This document shows positions 16,624-25,700 of a stretch of 35,698 bases of DNA, one piece after another. Location of the stretch: positions 1 to 35,698 of the forward strand of contig CAZXOC010000038.1 in assembly GCA_964642165.1 (NCBI GenBank), read 5' to 3'. The position numbers were made by a program, and so were the translations under genes. The notes beneath the pieces were generated by a model that was not told where the DNA came from, ran no database searches, and saw only the letters and a program-made list of their open reading frames with translations. This DNA is from CAYRVX01 sp964642165. GTDB taxonomy: Bacteria; Planctomycetota; Phycisphaerae; SM23-33. Within the stretch, counting starts at the first letter, position 1. The number at the start of each line of letters is the position of its first letter.

Positions 16624-18606
16624 ATGAGCCACGGCACGTCCCACTGGCACGACGAAGTCTACTTCGGCATCCACTACGACCTGCACGCCGAGGCCGACGA
16701 CACGGCACTGGGCACGGAGCTGACCCGCGAGAACCTGCGCGACGTGCTCCGGCGCGTCCGGCCGGACTGGATCCAGTGCGACTGCAAGGGGCACCCCGGC
16801 TGGACGAGCTGGCCGACGCGGACCGGCTCGACCTCGCCGGGCGTCGTGGAGGACTCGCTCCGCGTCCACGCCGACGTCTGCCGCGAGCTGGGCATCCGCC
16901 TGGGCATGCACTACTCCGGCGTGATCGACGGCCGCGCCCTGGAGCTGCACCCGAAGTGGGCGCAGATCGACGCCGACGGCAAGCCGTCCGACCGCTCGAC
17001 CTGCCGCCTCGGCGACTACGACGAGCAGCTCATGATCCCGCAGCTCCTCGAGATCATCGACGCGTACGACGTGGACGGCTTCTGGGTGGACGGGGAGAAC
17101 TGGGCGGTCCGGCCGTGCTGGTGCCCGCGATGCCTCGCCGAGTTCACCCGCCGCACCGGCCTGGCCGACGCCCCCCGCGGCGCCGACGAGCCGAACTGGG
17201 CGGCGTGGCTGGCCTTCCACCGCGACGTGTTCGTCGAGCACGTCACGCGCTGCGCCGACGCCGTCCACGCCCGCAAGGCCGACTGCGCCCTGTGCAGCAA
17301 CTGGATGTACACCATCCGCCAGCCCGAGCCCGTCGCCGCGCCGGTGGACTACTTCAGCGGCGACTACATGCCGGACTTCGGGGCGTACCGCGCGGCGCTG
17401 GAGGGGCGCTTCCTCGACGCCCGCGGCGCGAGCTGGGACCTCATGTGCTGGGGCTTCACCAAGCACGGCGACCGCGAGGGCTGCGTCTGGAAGCCGGCCT
17501 CGCACCTCTGCCAGGAAGTCGCCGAGGTCGTCGCCCTCGGCGGGGCGGTGATGGTCTACGCCAAGCCCCAGCGCACCGGGCGCCTCGTGCCGTGGCACCA
17601 CGACATCCTCGCCGAGGTGGCCCGGTTCTGCCGCGAGCGGAAGGAGTGGTGCTTCCGGACGCGGACCGCCAGCGACGCCGCCGTGCTGCACCTGGCCGGG
17701 CACTACTACACGTGCAACGAGCCGTCGTACAACTACGGCCGGGCCGTCGAGCCCGTCGAGGGCGCCCTGCACGCGCTGCTGGAGACGCACCGCTCGACGG
17801 ACATCCTGCCGGAGGACGCGGCCGTCGAGCGCATGGGCGACTACGGGCTGATCGTCGTGCCCGAGCAGACGCACCTGGGCGACGGGCTGGTGGCGGCCCT
17901 GGAGCGGTACGCCGCCGCCGGGGGGCACGTGATCCTCAGCGGCGCGCACCTGGCCCGCGACGTGCCGCGGCTCGTCGGCGCCGAGCCCGCCGGCGAGATC
18001 GAGTTCTCCGGCAAGCACTCCCGGCCGTGGGGAGATATCTTCCTGGCGTGCGACGCCGAGGCGTTCGCCCTGCACGGCCCGTGCGCTGCCGTGCGCTGCA
18101 CCGACGCCGAGCCCCTCGCGACCGCCCTGGCCAGCTACGACGGCGAGACGGATCGGACAGAGCACGTCGTGGTCACGCGGCGGGCCGTCGGCGACGGCGC
18201 GGTCCTGGCGATCCACGGGCCCGTCTTCCGCGACTACTTCGGCGACCACGACCCGCGCCTGCGGCGGTGGTTCGGCGGGCTCGTGTCCGGCCTGCCGATC
18301 GCCTGGCGCGTCGAGCTGGACGCCCCGGCGTGGCTGGAGGTGGTCGCGCGACGGAAGGACGGGCGGCTCCTGATCAACCTGGTCAACCGCGGGTCCGGCG
18401 AGATGACCTACCCGCGGCGCGTGATCGTCGACGAGCTGCCGCCCGTGCGCGACGTCACGCTCCGCGTCCGCTGCGAGGCCGGGCCCGCGCGCGTCACGCT
18501 CCAGCCGGGCGGCACGGCGTTGGAGTGGACCCGCGAGGAGGACGAGGGCATCGCCACCGTGCGCGTCCCGAGCGTGGACATCCACCGTGTCGTCGTGATG
18601 GAATAG
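16624..18606 (+). CDS. GH29/GHL6-like glycosidase with trimerisation-type domain
   Basis: A 660-residue protein beginning MSHGTSHWHDE, with an AAAGGCGG site just upstream of the ATG at 16624. The N-terminal half is a TIM-barrel of the alpha-L-fucosidase (GH29)/hypothetical glycosyl hydrolase 6 type. LGMHYSGVIDG lies at 93-103, and FWVDGENW (153-160) holds Asp156, the likely nucleophile. It is followed by CWCPRC (165-170), a cysteine set seen in many such barrels. The second half has a Rossmann-like GH42-trimerisation segment (LIVVPEQTHLGDG) and a beta-rich tail. No signal peptide is seen, so it may act in the cytoplasm on imported oligosaccharides. It is the first gene of a plus-strand operon. 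Its specificity is not proven. Confidence 0.75.
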   Translation: MSHGTSHWHDEVYFGIHYDLHAEADDTALGTELTRENLRDVLRRVRPDWIQCDCKGHPGWTSWPTRTGSTSPGVVEDSLRVHADVCRELGIRLGMHYSGVIDGRALELHPKWAQIDADGKPSDRSTCRLGDYDEQLMIPQLLEIIDAYDVDGFWVDGENWAVRPCWCPRCLAEFTRRTGLADAPRGADEPNWAAWLAFHRDVFVEHVTRCADAVHARKADCALCSNWMYTIRQPEPVAAPVDYFSGDYMPDFGAYRAALEGRFLDARGASWDLMCWGFTKHGDREGCVWKPASHLCQEVAEVVALGGAVMVYAKPQRTGRLVPWHHDILAEVARFCRERKEWCFRTRTASDAAVLHLAGHYYTCNEPSYNYGRAVEPVEGALHALLETHRSTDILPEDAAVERMGDYGLIVVPEQTHLGDGLVAALERYAAAGGHVILSGAHLARDVPRLVGAEPAGEIEFSGKHSRPWGDIFLACDAEAFALHGPCAAVRCTDAEPLATALASYDGETDRTEHVVVTRRAVGDGAVLAIHGPVFRDYFGDHDPRLRRWFGGLVSGLPIAWRVELDAPAWLEVVARRKDGRLLINLVNRGSGEMTYPRRVIVDELPPVRDVTLRVRCEAGPARVTLQPGGTALEWTREEDEGIATVRVPSVDIHRVVVME

Positions 18607-18636
18607 CGCCGCGACGCCGGAAAGGGAGATGGATCG

Positions 18637-21438
18637 ATGGTCCGAAGGCGCCTCCTTGCCGTTTGTGCCGCCAGCCTGTTCGTTCCCGTCGTGGCGGCGG
18701 CACAGCCCACCTCCCGCCAGATCCGCGATCTCTGGCACAAGCTGCCCCGCCCGCGCGTGGCCGTCGCACGCACGAAGGCGCCCCCCGTGATCGACGGCCG
18801 GATCGCCCAGAACGAATGGCGGGCGGCCTCGGTCCTGACGGGCTTCGTCGGCACCGACGCGCCCAAGTGGAAGGGCGTCGCGGGCTACGACCTCGCGTCG
18901 GCCCAGACAACCGTTCGCGTCACCTACGACGCGACGTGCCTCTACGTCGCCTTCCGCTGCGACGAGCCGGAGATCGAGACGCTCCAGGTGACGGGCAAGC
19001 CCGGGCGCGACGGGGCGCTGTGGCGCGACGACTGCATCGAGCTGTTCCTCAAGCCGCCGGCGGGCGAGCACCACGTGCACGTCATCGTCAACTCGAAGGG
19101 CTGGGTCTACGACGCGAGAAACTCGCCGAACGTCCGGCGAGGCAGCGACTGGAACTGCGCCGGCCTGAAGGTCGCCGCGGCCGTCTCCCCCCCGGGAAAG
19201 GGCTCGCACTGGACGGTCGAGCTGGCCGTGCCGTTCGCCGGCCTGGGCGTCGCGGCCCCGAAGCCGGGGGAGGTCTGGGGCGTCAACTTCGCCCGCGAGC
19301 GCTGGGCGGCGATGTACAAGGCCCTGGGCGAGTGCAGCACCTGGAGCGGGCTGGTCGGCGGCTTCGAGCAGCCGGAGATGTTCGGCGAGATCCGCTTCGC
19401 GGACGTTCGCCAGGACATCCGCCTGCCTCGGGCGTTCCTGGGGGTCAACGATCTCGCCGCCCGGCTGACGCGTTTGGGCCCGGGGGCCGGGAAGATCAAG
19501 CTGGAGGCCTGCGCCGCCCGGGCGGGCAACGTCGTGCGGGCCGGCGCGGCGGACGCGACGCTGCCGCCCGGCAAGGGCGTGCGGCTCGAGGTGCCGGCGA
19601 TGGTCCTCGGCGAGGGCACGGGGATGCTCTCGCTGCGGATCACCGACCTCGCCACGGGCGAGGCGATCTCCCGCACCCGGGTGCCCTTCCACGTGCCCGG
19701 GCTCATGACGGCGGCGCTGCGCGTGCGGTCGCGGCTGGAGGAGCTCCGGAAGCGCGCGGGGCAGGAGACGCCTCTGGCCCGAGGCATCGGGCAGCGGCTC
19801 TCGCGGCTCGAGTCCGCCCGGACGGAGGCCCACGAGCTCCTCGGGCGGTTCCGGACCGAACGGCCGAGCGCGGCGCTGCGCCGGCAGTGGCAGACGCTGC
19901 ACGAGCGGGTCGCCGACCTGGAGGCCGGGGCGACGTTCGTCGTGTGGACCAGCTCGCCGTACGTCGCGACCGGGCCCCACAGCATGCCGCCGGCGCTGGC
20001 GCGGCCCCCGACGCTGACGATCGCCGCCGCGCGGAACGAGTACGCCCACGCGGTGCTCAACGTCACGAACCTGACCGACCGGGCCATCGAACTCCAGCTC
20101 GACGGGACATTGCCCGGGCAAGCCGGCCGGGCGCGCAGCGGGCTCGACACCACCGTGCAGAAGCTCGCCGTCCACCAGCCCAAGCTGCTCGGCAAGGCCC
20201 TCAAGGACCTGCCCGAGAAGGAGGACGGCCTGGCCATGCCGCTGGTCGAGCTGAACGGGCTGAGCACGTTCTTCGTGCGGCCGTTCTCCACGCGGCAGGT
20301 CTGGGTCACCGTCCAGACGCGCGACGTGAGGCCCGGCACCCGCCGCGGTCGCCTGCGCCTGGTGCCGCTGAGCGCGCCCCTGCCGCCCGTCGACGTCCCC
20401 TGGGAGCTGACCGTCTGGCCCGTGGCCATCGCCGACGAGGCGCCGATCGGCGTGTTCTGCTTCGACTACGCCGGCGACTGCGAGTGGATGAAGTCGTACA
20501 AGATCAACCTCTGGTTCCGGGGCGCGTTCCCGCACAAGCCGGAGCTCGACGCCGACGGCAAGCTCAAGCCGTACAAGACCGACATCGGCCGCGTCAAGCA
20601 GCGCATGGCAGACGGCGCGCGCCGGTTCCTCTTCTCCTACGGCTACTCGGGCAGCTTCATCAAGTGGGCCGAGCAGAACAAGATCGAGTACATGTCCCCG
20701 CAGTTCCGGCGCCTCTTCAAGGAGATCCTCTCGCGGATGGTGAGCGAGTGGCTGGCGGCCGGGCTGACGTACGAGGACTTCGCGCTCCAGTCGATCGACG
20801 AGGCCCACGGGCGCCAGGTGCAGCAGGTCATCGACACGACGCCGCTGATCCGCGAGGTCGATCCGAAGGTCCGTGTGGGGATGACCATCATGACGGGCCT
20901 CGCCGAGCTGAAGAAGATGGCCCCCCACGTGGACGTGTGGATCAACCGCAACGGGGCGATCTGGGGCGGCGAGCAGGCGGCGTTCTTCGCCGCCGAGCGG
21001 GCCGGGGGCAAGCCCATCTGGAGCTGGAACATGCCGTGCACGCCGAAGTCCAAGCCCCTCACGCAATTCCGGACGTACGGCTGGCGGGCGACGAAGTTCG
21101 ACTTCGACGCGATCGGCTTCTTCCTGTACTTCGGGCTCGTCTACCAGCCGCAGCGCCCCGGCGGCGGCTTTGCCACCCGGCACTGGGAGGCGTGGCGCGA
21201 CGGGGTGGAGGACTACCAGCTTCTCCGCGTCCTGCGCGACGAGATCGACGCGGCGGAAAGGCGCGGCGCGGCCAAGGGCGAGACCGCCGCCGCGCGGAAG
21301 CTCCTGGCGCAGATCGTGGACGGCGTGATCGGCGAGGCGTTCTTCCCGCCGAACACGCAGGAGACGCACGACCGCATCGAGGCGGCCCGCGCCAAGGCGG
21401 CCGCCGAGATCGCGCGGGTGCGGAAGCTCGGGCGATGA
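18637..21438 (+). CDS. Secreted CBM9 plus DUF4091 (GH123-like) protein
   Basis: A 933-residue protein with an AGGGAG site about 10 bases before the ATG and a signal peptide over residues 1-22. A CBM9-type carbohydrate-binding domain covers about 45-255, from APPVIDGRIAQNEW through DDCIELFL. A helical linker follows (about 340-400), then a GH123/DUF4091-type catalytic region (about 440-900). The acid pair Asp721-Glu722 in SIDEAHG matches the Asp-Glu pair used by GH123 N-acetyl-beta-galactosaminidases for substrate-assisted catalysis, and a tail motif, HWEAWRDGVEDYQLL, is typical of DUF4091. An exported amino-sugar-releasing glycosidase is the best guess. It follows the GH29-like gene by 30 bp and overlaps the next gene by 4 bp. 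Confidence 0.82.
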   Translation: MVRRRLLAVCAASLFVPVVAAAQPTSRQIRDLWHKLPRPRVAVARTKAPPVIDGRIAQNEWRAASVLTGFVGTDAPKWKGVAGYDLASAQTTVRVTYDATCLYVAFRCDEPEIETLQVTGKPGRDGALWRDDCIELFLKPPAGEHHVHVIVNSKGWVYDARNSPNVRRGSDWNCAGLKVAAAVSPPGKGSHWTVELAVPFAGLGVAAPKPGEVWGVNFARERWAAMYKALGECSTWSGLVGGFEQPEMFGEIRFADVRQDIRLPRAFLGVNDLAARLTRLGPGAGKIKLEACAARAGNVVRAGAADATLPPGKGVRLEVPAMVLGEGTGMLSLRITDLATGEAISRTRVPFHVPGLMTAALRVRSRLEELRKRAGQETPLARGIGQRLSRLESARTEAHELLGRFRTERPSAALRRQWQTLHERVADLEAGATFVVWTSSPYVATGPHSMPPALARPPTLTIAAARNEYAHAVLNVTNLTDRAIELQLDGTLPGQAGRARSGLDTTVQKLAVHQPKLLGKALKDLPEKEDGLAMPLVELNGLSTFFVRPFSTRQVWVTVQTRDVRPGTRRGRLRLVPLSAPLPPVDVPWELTVWPVAIADEAPIGVFCFDYAGDCEWMKSYKINLWFRGAFPHKPELDADGKLKPYKTDIGRVKQRMADGARRFLFSYGYSGSFIKWAEQNKIEYMSPQFRRLFKEILSRMVSEWLAAGLTYEDFALQSIDEAHGRQVQQVIDTTPLIREVDPKVRVGMTIMTGLAELKKMAPHVDVWINRNGAIWGGEQAAFFAAERAGGKPIWSWNMPCTPKSKPLTQFRTYGWRATKFDFDAIGFFLYFGLVYQPQRPGGGFATRHWEAWRDGVEDYQLLRVLRDEIDAAERRGAAKGETAAARKLLAQIVDGVIGEAFFPPNTQETHDRIEAARAKAAAEIARVRKLGR

Positions 21439-22682
21439 GGGCGATGCGATCGCGGACGGCGGATTCCGGTCGGCGGGTTCCCCGCCACGCATGGCAGGCG
21501 GCGCTGTTGGTGCTTGGGGCAGCGTCGGTGCCGTCGCGCGCACTTGCCGGGGCCGCGAACCTGGCGCCGAACGGCGGCATCGAGATCGCCGACGCGGACG
21601 ACCCGAACCGCCCCGCCGGGTGGACGCCGCACGTGCACGGCCGGGTCTCCGTCGCGTGGTCCACGCACGGGCCGCACTCGGGCAGGCGCTGCCTGGAGAT
21701 GAGCGCCGACGCCGCCGACCGCTGGGGCCACGCCTACTGGACCAGCGCGCCGATCCCCGTCAAGCCGTGCATCGCCTACCGCGTGCGATTCCACTACCGC
21801 GCCCGCGGCCACGGCGTGCCGTGCTTCTCGCTGAGCAAGGTCAAGAGCTGGCGCCTGTTCAAGGGCGACACGGAGGGCACGTGGCTCGCCCACGAGGACG
21901 TGGTGGTCGTCCCGCCGGACGTCACGGAGACGCGCTTCAGCGTGAACAACTACCACCGCCCCGGCAAGACGATGTGGCTGGACGACCTGAGCATCGTCGA
22001 GCTGCCGCTGTCGGCCTCGCCGCTGACGAAGCGCCTGGCGAGGGCGCGTCGCGGCGTGGCGGCCGTCGGGCGCTCCTGCGCCCGGCTGCGCCTCACCTCC
22101 GTGCAGCAGGCGGAGCTGCGGGCCATGCGGGAGGCGCTGGCCGACGTCGAGGCCGGCTACGCGAAGCTGGCCGAGGGCAGCGCCCGGCCGGCGGACTTCG
22201 GGCGAATCCACAGCGGCCTCGACGCCGTCGAGAACGCCCTCGGCGGCTACCTGTTCACGGTCTGGCCGATCGGATCGCCTCCGCGCGGCGGCGCCGTCGC
22301 GGGGCCGACGACGGCCAGCCGGAACTGCGAGCTGACGCTCGTGCCGTCGCCCGAAGGGACGTTCGCGTGCTGCATCGGCGTGATGGGCCTGATCGGCGAG
22401 GGCCTGCCCATGCGCGTGACGCTCGCCGCCGACCGCAAGGCGCGGAACTGGCCCGCGCGCCTGCTCCTCGCCCCCGCGCACCGCCCGGGGCAGTGGGGCG
22501 AGATGAACCCCCTCGGGACGCTCTACGTGCCGACGAGCGCCCCTCGCCTGCTACGGGTCGAGATCGTGCGCGACCCGCAGGCCACGGCGGGCACGTATAC
22601 CTTCCACTTGACACTCACGGGGGTGAATCGGGCGACGCAGCCCGGGCAGGTGACCATCCGCGCCGTCGTGTCCGACAACTGA
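21435..22682 (+). CDS. Secreted carbohydrate-binding (CBM4/9-like) protein
   Basis: A 415-residue protein whose ATG overlaps the stop of the preceding gene as ATGA (4-bp overlap), a sign of translational coupling. An Arg-rich start leads into a signal peptide (about residues 18-39, ending near ALAGAA). Residues about 42-195 form a jelly-roll like CBM4/9: NLAPNGGIEIADADD, an aromatic patch, and MWLDDLSIVELP as the final strand. A helical stretch follows (about 200-270), then a second beta-rich domain with no recognised family. No catalytic motif is seen, so it probably binds glycan at the cell surface next to the GH123-like enzyme. Confidence 0.72.
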   Translation: MRAMRSRTADSGRRVPRHAWQAALLVLGAASVPSRALAGAANLAPNGGIEIADADDPNRPAGWTPHVHGRVSVAWSTHGPHSGRRCLEMSADAADRWGHAYWTSAPIPVKPCIAYRVRFHYRARGHGVPCFSLSKVKSWRLFKGDTEGTWLAHEDVVVVPPDVTETRFSVNNYHRPGKTMWLDDLSIVELPLSASPLTKRLARARRGVAAVGRSCARLRLTSVQQAELRAMREALADVEAGYAKLAEGSARPADFGRIHSGLDAVENALGGYLFTVWPIGSPPRGGAVAGPTTASRNCELTLVPSPEGTFACCIGVMGLIGEGLPMRVTLAADRKARNWPARLLLAPAHRPGQWGEMNPLGTLYVPTSAPRLLRVEIVRDPQATAGTYTFHLTLTGVNRATQPGQVTIRAVVSDN

Positions 22683-22715
22683 ACGCAAGGGCCAGTCGCC
22701 CCGGGAGGATGAGCA

Positions 22716-25700
22716 ATGGGAACCTCGCAGATCCTCGTCGTCTTGACCTTGACGTGTGTGCCGGCCGGGGCCGCGGCGGGCGAGTCGGTCGTCACGGTCC
22801 GCCTCGGCGAGCAGGACACGTGCGGGATCAGCGGCGTCACGAAGCTCACGTGGGATGACAGGGCGGGCGCCGGCCACATCCGCTTCGACGTGGGCAAGCT
22901 GCCGCGCGGCGCCGGCGTCCGCAAGGCGGTGCTTCGCTTCTGGGTGGCGGGCACCGGCGAGGGCGGCCGGGCCTGCAGGACGTGGGGCTTCGAGCGCTGG
23001 AGGGAGGACGGCTTCGAGGGCTTCCGGGTCTATCGGGGCCCCGCGCCCGAGGCGGGCAAGCTGCTGGACACGAAGTTCCCGTTCGAGGTCCCGACGTACT
23101 GGTGCTTCGAGTTCGACGTGACGCCGGCCGTCCGCGACTGGCTGCGCGATCCCCGGACGAACGACGGGCTCTGCACGAACTTCCGCTTCCCCGTCGCGCC
23201 GGACGGGCCGGACCAGACGGCCTGGCAGCGGCCGTACCTCCAGGTCACCTATGCCGGCCCCAATCCGAACAGGCCGAAGCAGCCGACCGACCTGGAGGCC
23301 TTCTGCCGCTCCGGCCAGGTGTTCGTGACGTGGCGGCAGGTGCCGCACACCGGCGCGTTCTTCGACTCGACGTACCGCGTGTACCGCCACGCCGAGCCGA
23401 TCACGGCCGCGAACCTCGACCGGGCCGAGCTGCTCGGCGAAGTCCACCGCCTCAGCCAGCTCAACTACCGGCGGACGCTGACGGCCCGCGGGGGCGACTA
23501 CGGCCCGTGGCGGCACTACGTCAGCGCGGCCGGCGAGCCCACCGAGGTCAAGGGCGAGTCGAGGCAGCAGCGCTTCGAGCGCGTGCGGAAGCTCATTCCG
23601 GAGCGTTTCAACTTCGTCATCGACGACGCCTGGCCGCGGCGGATCGACGGCGGGCGGTTCCTCACGGAGCCCAAGCCGTCGGACCGCGTGCAGATTCACC
23701 AGGGCCCGCCGCTGTCCGACGAGACGGGCCTGTTCGTCCACACCGTTCGCAAGGCGGCCCGCGCGTGCTTCGCCGTCACGAGCGTGCTCAACGGCAACGA
23801 GAACCGGCGGGATTTCGGCGGGGGCAACTCGCTGGCCCGGCCCGTGGCGTGCGCCGTCGCGCCGCCGCGCCCCGTCCTCCAGGCCGTCTTCACCGCCAAC
23901 GGGCCCGAAGGCTACCGCAAGATCGGCAAGTTCCAGGTCCGCGAGTACGTCTACTGGGAGGGCGGCGGCGGGCGGCTGCACAACGAGCCCTCCACGCCGC
24001 TGGCGTTCTGCTTCCACGTGCCGCGGCGCTGGGTGAACCTGGGCTACGAGCACAACGCAAACCGCGACGTCCCTCCGTGGCTCGTCTCCAACGCCAAGGT
24101 CGCCGGGTACTCGGTGCACTACTGGAACGGTCGCGGCCTCGTCATGGACACCGGCTACGTCCCGCCGACGCGCCGGGCGCCCTTTCCCCCGGGGCGCAGC
24201 AGCAACATGGCCTGGCCCGAGTACTCGCGGCTCTACTACGGCTCGGCGACGCCGCCGGCCCGGGGCGAGGCGGGCCCCTGGTGGTTCTGCCGCAGCGTCT
24301 ACGGCTACGTCGAGACGCTCCACACCGGGGCCGATCCGCGCCGCGCGACGGTCCGGCCGTACTTCGAGAACCGGCGCCTGTTCGAGCTGGACTTCGTCCT
24401 GTCGAGCTTTCCGGCCGACGCGAACTACGTTGCGGCCGTCGGCGAGAGCGCGGCGCTGAACTTCGCGATCCACCACGCCGACCGCATCGGCTGCGCCGAG
24501 TGCTCGCAGGAACGGCCGTGGAACTCGCCCGGCGGCGCGCCGGCCCACGAGCCGCTCGTCGGCCTGCGGCGGTGGGCGCTCAAGGGCCCGCGCGGCGTCG
24601 ACGTCTGGCAGTGGAACGACCCGGTGTGGCTGTCCCGCCACGGGCCTCGCCGGCCCTGGCCGGCCGTCTCCAACACGCACAGCCCCAACTACAACAGCGC
24701 CGACAACTGGGGCGCGTTGGGCTTCCCGCGGTTCTACCTGGACCTCGCCGCCGAGCGGCGCGTCAATCAGCTCTGGTGGTGCGACATCGGCGACGCGCCG
24801 AACGGCAAGTTCCTCGCCGTGCCGCGAGACCAGGCCTACCCCGTGCTGAGCCGCGTGAGCTGCTGCGAGACGCCCCTCCCGAAGTGGAAGTCCGAGCCGC
24901 GCGGCACGCTCAACGGCTACGTCGTCTGGCACCGCCCGGCGCGGCCGTTCCTGCGCCCGGCCCGGTTCCCCGGGAACCGCAAGCCGCCCGACCCGCCGCC
25001 GGGGCGCAGGATCGCCTATGCCGATCGGCGGAGGAACCTCCACTGGGCGGCCGTGCCCCTCGACCTCGTCGACGAGCCGAGGCGGATCGAGATGGCCCTT
25101 CGCATCGGGGAGGACGGGCTGATGCTCAACGGCCAGTCCGTCCCGCCGTGCCGGGTGGCGTGCGGCGCGGCCGACGTCACGCCGCGGCGCCTCCAGCGCT
25201 TCGGCGTCGCCAAGGGGCGGCGGTACCTGTGGCGCAACGTGAAGGTCGCGACGGGCCGGCTCCTCCAGGCCGGCGTCATCGCGCCCGACGAGCGCGGGCG
25301 ACTGACCGTGCCGGGCTTCCTCCTCGACAAGGACCTGCTCGGCAACAAGCTGATCGTCGAGCCGGCCAACGGCAGCGCCCCGCCGGCCGTCGACGGGAAG
25401 CAAACCGTCCGCATCACGTACTACCGGACCCCCGCGGACCGCCGCGCCGCCCGGAACGTGCAGACCGAGGAGTTGCCCTACCCGCAGTACCTTCGCCGCT
25501 GCCGAGCCCCCGAGCTGGTGCCCGTCGTCAAGGCCGAGAAGGTCTTCCGCATCGACGACTTCGTCAATACCCGGGGCTTCCGTGACGGCGGGCTGTACTC
25601 CATGTGGGGCGGCGGGTTCGACGACGCCTTCCTCTTCCCGCAAGCCGGGCGCTATCGCGTCGAGGTCGAGACGACCCGGTCGCACTTCGCCAGCGGCGCC

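Noticed and set aside
16464..21434. Plus-strand frame extending the 415-aa binding protein to over 2000 residues
   Set aside because: The extension runs through the two upstream genes in another frame and is Arg/Pro rich; the true start is the ATGA-coupled ATG at 21435.
16588..21543. A minus-strand open frame of 1651 codons opposite the carbohydrate operon
   Set aside because: A shadow of the GH29-like and GH123-like genes; the peptide is repetitive in Arg, Asp, Val and Leu with no domain.
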